A stretch of DNA of 64,000 nucleotides from Torymus aiolomorphi (Eukaryota > Arthropoda > Insecta > Hymenoptera > Torymidae): contig CM070874.1 of the NCBI GenBank assembly GCA_036365515.1, positions 168,526,797 through 168,590,796 of the forward strand, in the 5' to 3' direction. How positions within the stretch are numbered: the stretch's first letter is position 1; each line of letters opens with the position of its first letter. The translations under genes and the position numbers were made by a program. Shown here piece after piece: positions 22,117 to 33,939 of this stretch. Below the pieces are notes generated by a model. It was given only the letters and a program-made list of their open reading frames with translations, did not search any database and had not been told where the DNA came from.

Positions 22117-24034
22117 ATAGTTCTCGGGGGAATCGAGAGGTCAAAATTTTTTTGTCTTCTGTAACCACCTAAATCGCTTCGTAACCATCCCATAAGTTAA
22201 CCTGAATTTTTTCAGATTTTTTTCATTCATAGTTTTTAAGTGGCAGAGGGTCAAAGTTGGTCATTTTAGCTTTTTTTAAATAGGCATACAAAAGACATAA
22301 TTACTTTCTTATGTATCCCTACATGATTCTTAACTTTAAGAGTTATTATTACAACTTAGACAAATCTATTCTACTTTATACTACCATGCACTTGATAATC
22401 CTAGCTGAAGAATGCTTTATTAATATTGTCTATCGTCTGTTAACTTAATGAATATATAATAAGTACTCAATTAAATGAATATAATCATACCTCACTTTGT
22501 AAAGGGGAGAGCACAGAGTCCGGGTGGCTAATTCTCATAAAACTTGGTACAAAGGCTTCTTGATTTATGAAAAAAAAGATGCACAAAGCCTTTTTTCTTC
22601 CAGTAGACCCTCCATCAAATTTACACGATTGCAAATATTTTAATTTATTGAATAAATATTAATTTTAACATATGGACACCATTTTTCAATTCATTATTGA
22701 CCCTTTCGCTTCCTCAAATAAGAAAAATCTATCTTGTCTAATCAAGTGCAATTATATTATCTGTAAAGATGTAAAATGGTTTTCAAATCAAACAAATTAT
22801 AGATAATATGGTTGAAGGAAATATGTACCTTGATACGCAACAAATATGTTTCATTACAATAAAATAGAAGAAATTTCTTTTGTACTTTTGCTAATGAAGA
22901 ACTTTACCTAACCATTTTACATATTTACAGATAATATTATTGCACTTTATTAGTTAAGATAGATTTTTCTTATTTGAGGATGCGGAAGGGTCAATAATGA
23001 ACTGAAAAATGGTGTAAATTTGCCGGAGGGTCTACTCGAAGAGAAAAGGCTTCGTATATCCTTTTTTCTAAATCAAGAAGCCTTTGTACAAAGTTTTATT
23101 AGAATTAGCCACCCGGACTCTGTGCTCTCCCCTTTACAAAGTAAGGTATGATTATATTCATTTAATTGTGTACTTATTATATATTCATTAAGTTAACAGA
23201 CGATAGACAATATTAATAAAGCATTATTCAGCTAGGATTATCAAGTGCATGGTAGTATAAAGTAGAATAGATATGTCTAAGTTGTAATAATAACTCTTAA
23301 AGTTAAGAATCATGTAGGGATACGTAAGAAAGTAATTATGTCTTTCGTATGCCTATTTAAATTAATTATTTCAAATAATTGATTGATATAGTTATTTCTT
23401 AATTTTTTTTTTAATGTAGTTTAATAGCAACTGCTATTCTGAAACTTTTTTAGTTTTATGTTAGTGAAAGATATTACCATGAATTTTTTTGTGATAGTCC
23501 GACTGAGGATATATTTCATTACAGGAATCGAATGTGCATTAGTCAGTTATTTAGCCATATATCAAGTTTTTTTGATTTTTTTCTCTTTATAGAGCGTTTG
23601 GCCTGTTCTGGGATAGTAGCAGATACTTTTCTTATGAAAAAAGGTACTTTCATAAATTTTTTGGTTATCATACTGATGATCGAAGTCTTATTTTGGCATA
23701 TTTTAAGTTTTAAAATAGCTCTAGCATAATCAAAATTGCTTCCAATGGGTTTGAGAATAGTTTACTTGAAAAATTTGGAAAATTTGCTAAAAAATGGTAT
23801 ATATTGTTCCTATATGAAAAATGCACCCCTGAGGAGCTATAAAGCATTGAAAAAAGGCAAAAATTGCAAAAAAAAAAAACGAAAATGACCAACTTTGACC
23901 GTCTGCCACTCAAAAACTATGAATGAAAAAAATCTGAAAAATATTCAGGATAACTTATGGAATGGTTACGAAGCGATTTAGGTGGTTAGGGAAGGAAAAA
24001 AATTTTTACCTCTCGATTCCCCCGAGAACTACCC
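22114..24034. mobile_element. Foldback element FB2, long inverted arms
   Basis: Left arm 22114-about 22790 and right arm about 22910-24034. Outer ends read GGATAGTTCTCGGGGGAATC and, inverted, GGGTAGTTCTCGGGGGAATC. Matching continues inward through the CCACCCGGACTCTGTGCTC segments (near 22515 and 23110) to ATATTATCTGTAAA near the centre. The right arm is about 520 bp longer (about 23361-23880) at a point where the left arm reads through, so either an insertion in the right arm or a deletion in the left. No supported ORF. Like FB1, it is bordered by TA repeats. Confidence 0.86.
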
Positions 24035-24042
24035 ATATATAT

Positions 24043-24890
<848 letters not shown>

Positions 24891-25237
24891 ACTCGTGTTC
24901 GTGGGCTGCTTCGTAGTGCAATCTCCCTGCAGGGGCCTTTTCTCTTGTATGGATACAAGCCTTTCACTGCAAGGTGCAACTGGACTAAAAAATCTTTGAT
25001 GTGAAGGGCGTATTCACGTAATTATCTGTGATTCTTGATTGCTGTCTCCTTGGAGGTTAGGCGTTCAACAACAATTTTTGCAGTCATCATTGGCCATCAA
25101 CGGATTTCATCGGTGACCAGTATTTCATTGTCAGAATTGTCAGAATCGTCACCTTCAGCTATATCACCAGCATTTAAGTATTGTCAATCTAATGTCATTC
25201 CGTAATTGTAGCGTCCCTAGCCTTAAGTCTGTATGTT

Positions 25238-26248
25238 ATGCGTAAGTCGTACGTAGGTCGTGTGCGTAAGTCGTGCGTTATTTGTAAAAAATCACTAGTA
25301 TCTAAGAATCCTAACACAAAGAAACCCGAGATTGTTCTCTGCGGGGGCTGCAATAAACGCTACCATCTAAAGTGCTGCGATCCCAGCTGGATAATTAACA
25401 GTGTGACGGTTCGTTGCTGCGCAGTTGACATTTGCCGTCATTTATTTGTCCGCTCGAGATCTAGCGATTGTATAAACGAACCAACTTGCGCGGAGAACAA
25501 TTGGTGTAGCGATACTCGCGAAATTTCATTTGCGCCCCCCACCTCTCATAGCTCACGAAAACGTCCGGCGTCCCCGCCATCGCCGTCCAGTGCGCAGTGG
25601 GTGAAGATCCCGTGTCGTGCCGTGCCTGTTTACCAACAAAGGCCCGACGAGCTTTCCGGCTCTTGCTCAGCTGTAGTATCGTCTGTAATGTCTTTTAATT
25701 CTTACTCAGCTGTAAATATAGCCGACGACGAAGCCGGCAATCACGCTCTTGACCCGAGTTTTATTTCTGCGCAAACACCATGCGCCTTGGCGATATCGCA
25801 TACTGACTTGGAGGTGGACGGCGACAAAGACAAATACAAAGACGCCCCTGCATGGAAGCTGTACGAGGATATCAAATCCCTCTCTGATCGGCTTGAAGTA
25901 GTTGAAGTAAAACACAGCAAACAGTTGAAAAATCATGATGCGGAATTATCTGGACTTAAATCAGATATCAGCACTCTTGTGAACCAGCATCGAACTTCAG
26001 AAAACTGTGAGTTAGTCATTACTGGTATCGCCTCGGATGTTGCTCTCAGCGACTCCGATGTAATGAAGAAAGTTCTTGAAGTCATTCAACTTCCGCACCT
26101 TCATCAGTATCTTCTTGTCACTAGACCATGGACACCTGCCTCTTCTTCTTCAACTGCATTACATTCAGGAAACCAGGCTAGCAACGAATATCGCAGTTTC
26201 GTTTGCAAGTTCAGCTCCGAATCTGTTCGAGATATCATCATATCATAG
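25238..26248 (+). pseudogene. LINE ORF1, PHD-like zinc finger protein
   Basis: 336 codons from an ATG. The N-terminus holds CVICKKSL...VLCGGCNKRYHLKCC..., a Cys4-His-Cys3-like pattern resembling a PHD finger, as found in ORF1 of several CR1/Jockey-type LINEs. A Ser/Pro-rich stretch follows (KRPASPPSPSSAQW). Next comes a predicted coiled coil (DIKSLSDRLEVVEVKHSKQLKNHD) and a region that ends in a transposon ORF1-like C-terminal domain. A frameshift near 26240 moves the remaining about 55 codons (SKRLGTFDCHMLFGSRARLH...) into another frame to about 26405. ORF1 proteins bind the element RNA. Confidence 0.75.
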
Positions 26249-26406
26249 CAAGAGGCTTGGTACTTTCGACTGTCACATGCTTTTTGGCTCTCGTGCGCGC
26301 CTACACATTTTTCTGAGACCCCTATGGCCTAAGCAAATCTATAGTTTATGGCGGAAATCTTGTGTAAAAGCTAAAACCTTAAACTATATGAGACCTAGCG
26401 TATACT

Positions 26407-29037
26407 TTCGAATTTTTTGATTCTGTTGCTCATCTTTTCCCTTCCTACACTAATATCATTATTACGGGTGACTTCAATGTCAACATGGCCAAGAATTATG
26501 GAGCCTCTAAATCTCTCAACATATGCATCAACAACAATCTTCTGTATCTCGTACCATCTCAGCCAACACATCATCGCATTATTGAAAATTGCGTTTCCCG
26601 TACACGGATTGATCTCTTCATCATTCGCGATGCTGCGGATCTAATATCTTATAAGAAGTCAGACGCTCCATTTATAAATGGCCATGATCTAATAGAAATT
26701 AAGTTGCGCTTTCATAAACAACCACATTCTGTCAAAAAGATCTTCACCCGTAAGCTTCTCAACATCGACCGCGAGTGCCTACATGCTACTCTCGATCTAA
26801 AATTAAATTCTTTTTATCAAGCGTTTTCGCGAGTACAGCCACTGTCTGGTTCCTCGGAAAGTTACCTCTCATTTCAACTCGGCTCGAATTCAGAGTCTGA
26901 GAATAACATCCCATTATCGAACTCGTCGACGGATTATCTGATTGGCGTCGTCTCTGCAGCGATTATTGATACATACAATTCTCTAGCTCCAAAGCGAGAA
27001 ATTATTGTATCGTCTCGTCAAAAGCCTTGGGTGAGTCAAGAAGCACGGCTGCTCATGAAAGAGCGTGACCGTGCGTATAAACGTGCCTCAGCCTCGAGAG
27101 TGACTGATCACTTTCTACGCTATAAGCAACTTCGCGGTCAGGTCTCCAACCTGCTGGATACTGCTAAAAATAGGCATATTTCATCAAAATTGGCCAATGC
27201 CTCGGATACTCAAGCAAAATGGAAGGAGCTAAGAAAATTTGGAGTAGTCGGCAAGGGGCTTCCTTCGCCCTTTTCGCGCTTTTCAGTGGATGACCTCTCT
27301 AGGCACTACGCGGCTGTCGTCTCCAGTGCGCAAGCGCACCCTCTTACTGCAGTTGATCTCAGGAGCGCCGCGAGTGAACACTCACTAACGGCGGATATTA
27401 TGAATTTCAACAGCGTGACAGCCGACGAAATTGCAGCGGTTGTCAATAAATCATCGTCCGCGGTCTCAGGCACTGACGATATTTCTACACCAATGCTCAA
27501 GCTTCTCCTACCTACGTTGCTTAATCCGCTCGTGACTATTTTTAACCAGTCTCTCGCATCCGGTTGTTTTCCTGCGATGTGGAAGAATTCGATTCTTCTT
27601 CCGCTTGCAAAAAAGAAGTCGATTCAATCGCCCTCAGACACAAGACCGATCGCCAATTTATGCGAAGTTTCCAAGGTTCTCGAACGATTGGTCCATAATC
27701 AATTCTCTGATTTTCTAGAGCGAAATCGGCTACTCAATCCGCGGCAGACAGGCTTTCGTAGAGGTCACAGTACCCAGACTGCTCTCCTTGGGGTCACTGA
27801 AGATGTACGCCTACCCATCGAGCAAGGGAAACTTACCGCTCTTGTGTTATTTGATTTTTCTAAAGCATTCGACACGGTTCCGCACGATTTGCTTCTGCGT
27901 AAGCTACGTCGCCTTGGCTGTTCTATGGAAGTACTAAATTGGTTTTATTCGTATCTTAGTGGGCACTTCCAGGCAGTTCGTGACGACGTCGGAAACATTT
28001 CTGCGTGGACGCATGTTACTGTCGGAGTACCACAAGGGAGTGTTTTGGGCCCGCTACTCTTCTCCGTTTTCATCAATGATCTGCCACTGTGTCTCCAAAA
28101 CTCACAGCACATGATTTTCGCCGATGATACCCAGATTTACCATTCATTCTTCCCCACTGATCTCAGTGAGGGAATTGCGAGAATAAGTCGTGATGCGACT
28201 GCTGTGGCCGATTGGGCTACTGCAAACGGACTTCAGCTCACTGTCGAGAAAACGAAGGTTATTATCGTGGGTAGCCAGATCTTCATCTCACGTCTAGACC
28301 TCAACTCGATTCCAAAGGTAAAGGTCAACGACGTAGAACTTCTCTATGAAACGGAAGTAACAAGCTTAGGTGTCCATATCACTCCAACTCTCAATTGGGC
28401 CACCCACGTTAATCATTGCGTGCGAAAAATCTATCGCTCATTATACACGCTTAAATTTGACAAGCACGCTCTAACACGAGATCTCCGTAAGAATCTTGTA
28501 GAGAGTTTAGTCATGCCTCATTTTGACTATGCATGTGTCGTTTACCACGATCTCGATAAAGAGCGAGAAAATAAATTAAAGGTTGCTCTTCATGCGTGCG
28601 TTCGATTTGTGTATGGTAATATACCGCGTCGAGCACATGTTACACCGTATCGCCTTGAGCTTGGCTGGCTATCTCCACCTAGTCGACGAGATTATTTCAC
28701 GGGTGCTCTCGCATATAATGTTATTGCTTACGAATCGCCTTCATATCTTGCGTCCAAATTCTCCGTAATTAATACAGATATTGCCATCAGAAGCTCGAAC
28801 CGCCTTCGCCCTCCATCTCTCTACTTTAAACCTTCTCGCACTGAAGCCCTCAATTCTTCCTCCAAGTTCACTGCCTCAAGACTCATCAACTCTCTTCCCC
28901 GAAATCCGTTTTCTCCTTGCCTCATCAATACCGTTAAATCCTCACTTTTCAATTTTCCCCTTGACAGAGATCGTAGAGATTGGCAAGAGCGAATAGTGCT
29001 AGAAGGTATCACGTGCTATTATAAACCATGTGAATGA
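26407..29037 (+). CDS. LINE ORF2, partial endonuclease plus full reverse transcriptase
   Basis: The open frame runs from about 26407 (first ATG 26485) for over 850 codons. It begins mid-endonuclease with IIITGDFNVN, one of the AP-endonuclease motifs, followed by SRTRIDLFII and the INGHDLI box, where the last position of the usual S/HDH is altered. The RT spans roughly residues 300-620: DDISTPMLK, NSILLPLAKK, SDTRPIANL, RQTGFRRGHSTQTALLG, LVLFDFSKAFDTVPH, GVPQGSVLGPLLFSVFINDLP and MIFADDTQIY, so the three catalytic aspartates are present. The C-terminal HACVRFVYGNIPRRAHVTPYR region matches the relic at 11.4-12.6 kb. No internal stop is present. Without the N-terminal half of the endonuclease it is unlikely to be mobile. 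Confidence 0.88.
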   Translation, partial: FEFFDSVAHLFPSYTNIIITGDFNVNMAKNYGASKSLNICINNNLLYLVPSQPTHHRIIENCVSRTRIDLFIIRDAADLISYKKSDAPFINGHDLIEIKLRFHKQPHSVKKIFTRKLLNIDRECLHATLDLKLNSFYQAFSRVQPLSGSSESYLSFQLGSNSESENNIPLSNSSTDYLIGVVSAAIIDTYNSLAPKREIIVSSRQKPWVSQEARLLMKERDRAYKRASASRVTDHFLRYKQLRGQVSNLLDTAKNRHISSKLANASDTQAKWKELRKFGVVGKGLPSPFSRFSVDDLSRHYAAVVSSAQAHPLTAVDLRSAASEHSLTADIMNFNSVTADEIAAVVNKSSSAVSGTDDISTPMLKLLLPTLLNPLVTIFNQSLASGCFPAMWKNSILLPLAKKKSIQSPSDTRPIANLCEVSKVLERLVHNQFSDFLERNRLLNPRQTGFRRGHSTQTALLGVTEDVRLPIEQGKLTALVLFDFSKAFDTVPHDLLLRKLRRLGCSMEVLNWFYSYLSGHFQAVRDDVGNISAWTHVTVGVPQGSVLGPLLFSVFINDLPLCLQNSQHMIFADDTQIYHSFFPTDLSEGIARISRDATAVADWATANGLQLTVEKTKVIIVGSQIFISRLDLNSIPKVKVNDVELLYETEVTSLGVHITPTLNWATHVNHCVRKIYRSLYTLKFDKHALTRDLRKNLVESLVMPHFDYACVVYHDLDKERENKLKVALHACVRFVYGNIPRRAHVTPYRLELGWLSPPSRRDYFTGALAYNVIAYESPSYLASKFSVINTDIAIRSSNRLRPPSLYFKPSRTEALNSSSKFTASRLINSLPRNPFSPCLINTVKSSLFNFPLDRDRRDWQERIVLEGITCYYKPCE

Positions 29038-29457
29038 GCGTCAAAATGATTCCTTACTTATATTTATATTTTTTGGCCATCCCTGAAGAGCAATATCCAT
29101 GATGCGATATGGGCATGTTGTCTTATGTGATGCGCCAATGCGAGCGAACGTTTTTGTAAATATATTTTGTAATATTAACTAGTAAGTTTTTCTTGTTCTA
29201 TTAGTATTTGCAATTCTGTATACTTATGTGCCAACTCTCGTTTCTGATTGCAATTACATTATTTGTTACTCATAAGTCATTCATGTTCTTATTCTTTTGC
29301 TAAATTTGTAATCAATTTGTAATTTTAAATCATATTGTATTTCATATTGTTATTTTTTTTGTAATATATATATTTGTGTATTTGCATTGTATATAATTTA
29401 GTGCCATATTGGGTTATACCCAGAGGCCAATTCAATAAATCTAATCTAATCTAATCT
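29038..29457 (+). other. LINE 3' UTR and CTAAT tail
   Basis: Non-coding T-rich sequence ending in TACCCAGAGGCCAATTCAA, AATAAAT and CTAATCTAATCTAATCT. The pentamer tail takes the place of poly(A). Confidence 0.75.
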
Positions 29458-30957
29458 CTACGGTGGTTTAGTCTGCGAGTCACGAGTCGGTGAAGCGCTA
29501 CTACTCTCTCTCTCCTCTCCGGGCTTTTCCTATTTCCACTACACTTTCCCTCTCTCTCCATCTCTCTCTCTCTCTGCACCCTCCAAAACTACTACTCAAC
29601 TCGCACAAATGACGACTTGAGGAACTCTCACAAAACCTACTACAAAAACTCTCAAAAAAAAAACTACCAATACTGCGAGGTGCACGAGGCGACAATCCAG
29701 GACTGAGTGAAGAAGAAGGAAGCGGTGCCTGCTCGCTTCCGTCTTCTTCCTCGGTGGCGTCTCTCTCTTTCTCTCTCACTCTCATTAAATCAGATAGGTC
29801 GGTGGGCAGGTTGGCAGCAGGTATCGGCGCGCGTCGCGATTTTCTTTTTCCTTTTGTGGTGAAACTTCTTCATTTAACCCAATTAGGGCTCTAATTACTC
29901 GAACGGTGGCTGTGATTGACCAGGCGCGACGGCAACGATTGCCGGGTCGATTCCTGCTGCCACCTGTTGCGCGCGGATTTTAAATCGGCATAACCTGGCT
30001 TAATTCTCTCCGCTTAGTGGCGGCGCGCCTTTAGACGGCGGCGCGCCTCCACGCTTTGATGCGGCGGTCGTGCTCTTATCGGCAATTCTCTCTCTCCCTC
30101 CTACATGTGCGCCGCTGCGCAGTATTTCTCTCCCCCCGATACTCTCGGCCGTGTGCAGCTCGCAGGCTACCGAGCCGGGCTCTCGCTCTCTCCCCCGCTC
30201 TCATACCTCGCGGCTCTCGCTCGCTCTCTTCCCCGTATACACATGTGCCGCTGTGCACGCTATCTCCTTCATTCATACCGGTGCGCCGCTGCGCACTCTC
30301 TCTCTCTCTCACTCTCTCTCGCTCCGCAATGCGTAGACTCCCGCGGCCGCCTCTCCCTCTCACTCAGTCCGCGCCGCATCGGTGCGTCGCCGCGTATTTC
30401 GTCTCTCTTGGTTTCGCGTCGTTGTCGGCCTCGTGGCCGTCGAGCAGCCTGCACGAGCTTCCGCGGCTCGTGTGTGTTAGTGCCGGTGTCGTGACGTGCG
30501 TGTAGTGTAGTGGGTGGCGCATGGGTGTGCGGCAGTGGCTGGCATGACTCCTCGGCGGCTGCTGTGGAACATCATGGCGGCCGAGCACACGTGGGCACGC
30601 TCACATTCGGCGCACAGTGCTAATTACCATGTGCGTCGTTTGCGACCTCGCGAACAGGTGGCTCGGCGTTCATCAAGCATCATCTCGCCCCGTCTTTCTC
30701 CCTCAACGTTGCTGCTCTTCGCCGTCGGTGCTGACTCCAGGGCGGTGCGAATGCTGTATGTTGTCGTCGTCTGCTCGCCTCGTGAGTGTGTTGGTGTACC
30801 TCGACAAAATGAAAACCCCGAGATTAGCTATGTGTACAAACGTGTACACATAGCTCGGTGTCGAGGTATCGCGCGCGACCCTCCGCCACATTTCGCGTTC
30901 AATCCACTAACTGCGTTTTTACCTTCCCCAGGAGGTGCGGAAACGCACATCGTTACA
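29458..30957. other. GC- and CT-rich non-coding block
   Basis: About 1.5 kb with many CTCTCTC, TGCGCCGCTGCGCA and CGCTCTC phrases. Frames on both strands are open for up to 150 codons, but their products are low-complexity Ser/Arg strings mirrored on the opposite strand, so no gene is called. AATCGGCATAACC near 29985 and GCGGCGCGCC repeated at 30021-30045 are the only other patterns seen. Ends CGTTACA. Confidence 0.45.
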
Positions 30958-31196
30958 ATATATATATAGAACGCATTTTGAGGATTTCCGACCTCATATA
31001 TACCGACTTTTGAGGATTTTTTGGCATTTTGAGGATCATCCCCAAAAGCCTGCGGCATTCGATCAGCATTTTAAGGATTTTTCTGCCGTGTCCACAATAG
31101 TGTGTTAATACATCGATTTCGGAAATTCCGTAATATTTTTCCGTAAAAGCGGGCGCCGCAGGCGTCGTGGTATATATATATATATATATATATATA
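30958..31196. repeat. (TA)n-associated satellite block 3
   Basis: Short TA runs at 30958-30968 and 31172-31196 enclose repeated TTTTGAGGAT units, as in block 2. At 31144-31163 lies TAAAAGCGGGCGCCGCAGGC, identical to 4075-4094 in block 1. Confidence 0.7.
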
Positions 31197-31219
31197 TTCC
31201 CATATTATATAGTTGTAAG

Positions 31220-31445
31220 GGCCAAAATGGGTGCCTACCCCCTCCACCCTCCACCCTCCACACCCCTCCACCCCCTCCACTCCCCGCCACTTTTAACGTT
31301 AAATTCTTTCAAATTTTACGTTATTTGGAATGGCGTCTGCCCCTCCACTCCCATCCACCCCCTCCACCCCTCCACCTCCCTCCACTCCCCTCCAGTCCTC
31401 ACCACGCCCCCTCCACCTACCCCTCCACATACCCCTCCACCTACC
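31220..31445 (+). repeat. C-rich CCCCTCCAC minisatellite
   Basis: Degenerate (C)CCCTCCAC(C) units over about 220 bp, interrupted at about 31290-31330 by an AT-rich core with TTTTACGTTATTT. It is the strand complement in composition of the G-rich patch at 10.4-10.56 kb, which has the same core. Confidence 0.75.
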
Positions 31446-31473
31446 CCACTACAACTAATCTCTTATAGATATG

Positions 31474-32196
31474 TTGCTGAAAATTGTATATAGAGGGTAT
31501 CGAGATTCGCTGATTAGGAATCTGAACTCAGATTTTGAAAATTCAAAATAGCAGAACGAAAATGTCTGCCGCATATTGAAATATTACTGAATTTTGCTGA
31601 AAATTGTATATACGGGATTTCTGGATTCGATTATTACAAATCTGAACTTAGATTTTAAAAATTGAAAATGGCGGCAAAATATTTAAATAATACTGGATTT
31701 TGCTAATAATTGTATTTAGGGGATTTCTAGATTACGAATCTCAACTCAGATTTTCAGAATTCAAAATGGCGGATCGAAAATGTCGGCCACATATTGAAAT
31801 ATTACTGTATTTTGTTGAAAATTGTATATAAGGAGTTTTTGGAGTCGCTTATTACAAATCTGAACTCAGATTAAGAACATTCAAAATGGCGGATTCAAAG
31901 ATGGTGGTCAAATATTGAAATATTATTAGGTTTTGCTGAAATTTGTATTACCTTAATACGGGATTTTTGGTTTCGCTGATTAGGAATCTGAACATATATT
32001 GTGATAATTCAGACTGGTGGACGCAAGATCGCTAACAAAAATTGAAATTTTACTCGATTTTGCTGAAAATTGTATATAAGGAATATGTAGATTCGCAGAT
32101 TACGCATCCCAACTCAGATTTTCAGAATTCAAAATGACTGATCGAAGATGGAGGCGAAATATTCTAAAACTACTGGAATTTGCTGAAAATTGTATA
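31474..32196. repeat. 118 bp satellite, about 7 copies
   Basis: The phrase TTGCTGAAAATTGTATA or a close variant starts at about 31474, 31594, 31699, 31812, 31933, 32060 and 32180, a spacing of 105-127 bp. Between them each unit carries AATCTGAACTCAGATTTT and ATTCAAAATGGCGGA phrases. Copies are considerably diverged. The last copy fuses to the 3' end of the Polinton ATPase gene. Confidence 0.88.
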
Positions 32197-32725
32197 TCTT
32201 TAAGTTTATATCATCTTGACGAAACACAATTAAAAAATTAATATTGTCACATACTAAATGCTTAGGAACTTGTGCATAAGATTGACAGAGATAGAAACAG
32301 TCAACATTTTTATGTCTACCCATACAATAAAACGCTTTAACATTATCTTGTTTTTCACATGCTATATCATCGAATATCATAATAGAATTCGGAAGAGCTT
32401 CGTCAGGTGAAATAACTGTATCATGCTCATGAAAAGATAAATATTAAATTCCTTCGATTGGCTCGATGAGTTGTGCCAGAAATTTATATTTTGGTTGATT
32501 AAGAGATTTTGAATACAAATAAATATTTTCGAACTTTAAACCATGTGGATGAGTTAAAAGTGCTAGTAAAGTATTTGTTTTACCACAATTTGAAGGGCCT
32601 GTGATGCATGCTCTAATGTTATTTGGAAATAGTTCTCCGTGTCGTTTATATTTTTCTCTATGTGGCTCAGTAAAAGTATCAAAATTTATCACCGGTAATT
32701 TAATAGTTTGTTTTTTAAAATCCAT
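32197..32725 (-). pseudogene. Polinton packaging ATPase (FtsK/HerA-A32 type), truncated
   Basis: Starts at ATG 32723-32725. A32-like ATPases pump genomic DNA into capsids. ITGPSNCGKTNTLLALL near residues 40-57 is the Walker A (P-loop) motif. SIMIFDDIACEKQ is the Walker B region with the catalytic acidic pair. GRHKNVDCFYLCQSY and LIVFRQDD are later conserved Polinton ATPase segments. One in-frame TAA (32444-32446) splits it between Walker A and B; the frame is otherwise unchanged. After DDINLK the reading runs into the 118 bp satellite, so the C-terminal end is missing and the last 20-odd codons to 32129 are satellite. The promoter region is shared with the PLA2 gene. Confidence 0.85.
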
Positions 32726-32819
32726 TGTGCTTGAAGTTATAAACGAAACTGTGACAGTAAGCTATAAAAGCGTGTATTTATAACCATTAAGTCAGGCAGC
32801 ATAAAACTTTTAAAGAGTT
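32726..32819. promoter_or_regulatory. Divergent promoter with two TATA boxes
   Basis: The 94 bp between the ATPase (minus) and PLA2 (plus) start codons contains TATAAAAG on the plus strand (32763-32770) and TATAAATA on the minus strand (32782-32775). Each TATA box begins 57 nt from the ATG of its own gene. This symmetric placement fits a bidirectional late-gene promoter. Transcription start sites are inferred, not seen. Confidence 0.55.
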
Positions 32820-33575
32820 ATGATCATTCATAAAGGTCGAGGATTAGTGAACAAATTCATAAATAATTTACCATTCGAACTTCATTTATCTGGTTACCAG
32901 TATTGCGGACCAGGAACGAAATTACAACAAAGACTAAGACGTGGCAATCCCGGTATAAATCCGTTAGACGCTGCTTGCAAAGAACACGATATTGCTTATT
33001 CGAAAAACCGTGAAAACGTTGAAACGAGAAACGTTGCAGATAAAATTTTAGCTGAAAGAGCTTGGCAACGTGTCTTAGCGAAAGACGCAAATCTAAGTGA
33101 AAAAGCAGCCGCTTACACTGTTGCGAACATCATGAAAGCTAAGTCTAAGCTTGGAATGGGGATTGGTAAGAGGAAAAAAAATAAGAAGAGGCCAATGCTT
33201 ACATTGAAAAAACTAATAAAATCAATGTCAAAGACTATCAAACCAAGTAATGATTCACGAATTGCTATTCAATCAGCACTCAGAACTGCACGTAATAGTA
33301 TAAAGAAGATTGATGGTAAAAAGTATATTAATATTCCGCGAATATTGCCTGTTCCAAAAGTAGGTTGCTTTCTTCCTGCACTTATTCCAATATTTGCAGG
33401 TTTAAGTGCAGTAGGTTCGTTAGCAGGTGGCGCTTCTGGTATAGCTCAAGCTATTAATAAAACAAACAATGCTAAACAAAAATTGGAGGAAATGAAACGA
33501 CATAATGAAAAAATAGAAGCTTTGGCTCTTGGTAAAGGATTATACTTGAAACCTTTGTCACGTCCTAAAACATGA
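32820..33575 (+). CDS. Polinton PLA2-domain virion protein
   Basis: 251 residues from an ATG, uninterrupted. Near residues 27-60 the segment YCGPGTKL, NPLDAACKEHDIAYS matches the phospholipase A2 fold seen in parvovirus VP1 unique regions and in Polinton/adintovirus virion proteins: YCGPG is the Ca-binding loop and the HD pair in CKEHDIAY is the catalytic dyad. PLA2 activity is thought to help virions cross endosomal membranes. A strongly basic central part follows (KRKKNKKR). A hydrophobic Gly/Ala-rich segment near residues 180-210 (FLPALIPIFAGLSAVGSLAGG) resembles a membrane-active stretch, as in adenovirus pVI-like proteins. The C-terminus is Lys/Glu-rich. It lies divergently from the ATPase. 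Confidence 0.85.
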   Translation: MIIHKGRGLVNKFINNLPFELHLSGYQYCGPGTKLQQRLRRGNPGINPLDAACKEHDIAYSKNRENVETRNVADKILAERAWQRVLAKDANLSEKAAAYTVANIMKAKSKLGMGIGKRKKNKKRPMLTLKKLIKSMSKTIKPSNDSRIAIQSALRTARNSIKKIDGKKYINIPRILPVPKVGCFLPALIPIFAGLSAVGSLAGGASGIAQAINKTNNAKQKLEEMKRHNEKIEALALGKGLYLKPLSRPKT

Positions 33576-33939
33576 CACGACTGGGATTATTAACTCATTT
33601 AAGAGTCAGTGCTCTTTTTGGTCGTAGCTGCGCCAGCTAATAGACCATGGACGAGCTAAGGAAAGGAGTGTAGTAACAAAATTCACTGTTGTCGTTAAAC
33701 TAAATGTGACTAATTTTCTGGATTTAGGATTTGGGTTTTTATAAGGACCAACGGTGAGTAGCACGAACGTCTCGTAAAGACGTTTTCTTGACCGCACGTA
33801 CCCCCGTATGGACAAGGAATAAGGTCACGAACCCAGGAAAATTATGTGTGTGGGAAAAGCTAATTTTACCCAATCTCAGGTTATTCTCAGATTCGCCCTT
33901 CCCTATTAAGAGCAGAGCTCGCAATTGATTTTAAATTCT
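33576..33939. other. Spacer between PLA2 gene and repeat array
   Basis: No ORF of note. ACGTACCCCCGTATGG and CCCAGGAAAA phrases; nothing recognised. Confidence 0.4.

Noticed and set aside
29441..29457. Telomeric repeat
   Set aside because: CTAAT is not the insect TTAGG/CCTAA unit and lies at a LINE 3' end.
30056..30969. Several 75-150 codon ORFs in GC-rich DNA
   Set aside because: Low-complexity, open on both strands at once, no motifs.
32820..33575. Endogenous parvovirus VP1
   Set aside because: The PLA2 motif is shared with parvoviruses, but neighbours are Polinton genes and there is no parvoviral capsid or NS1.
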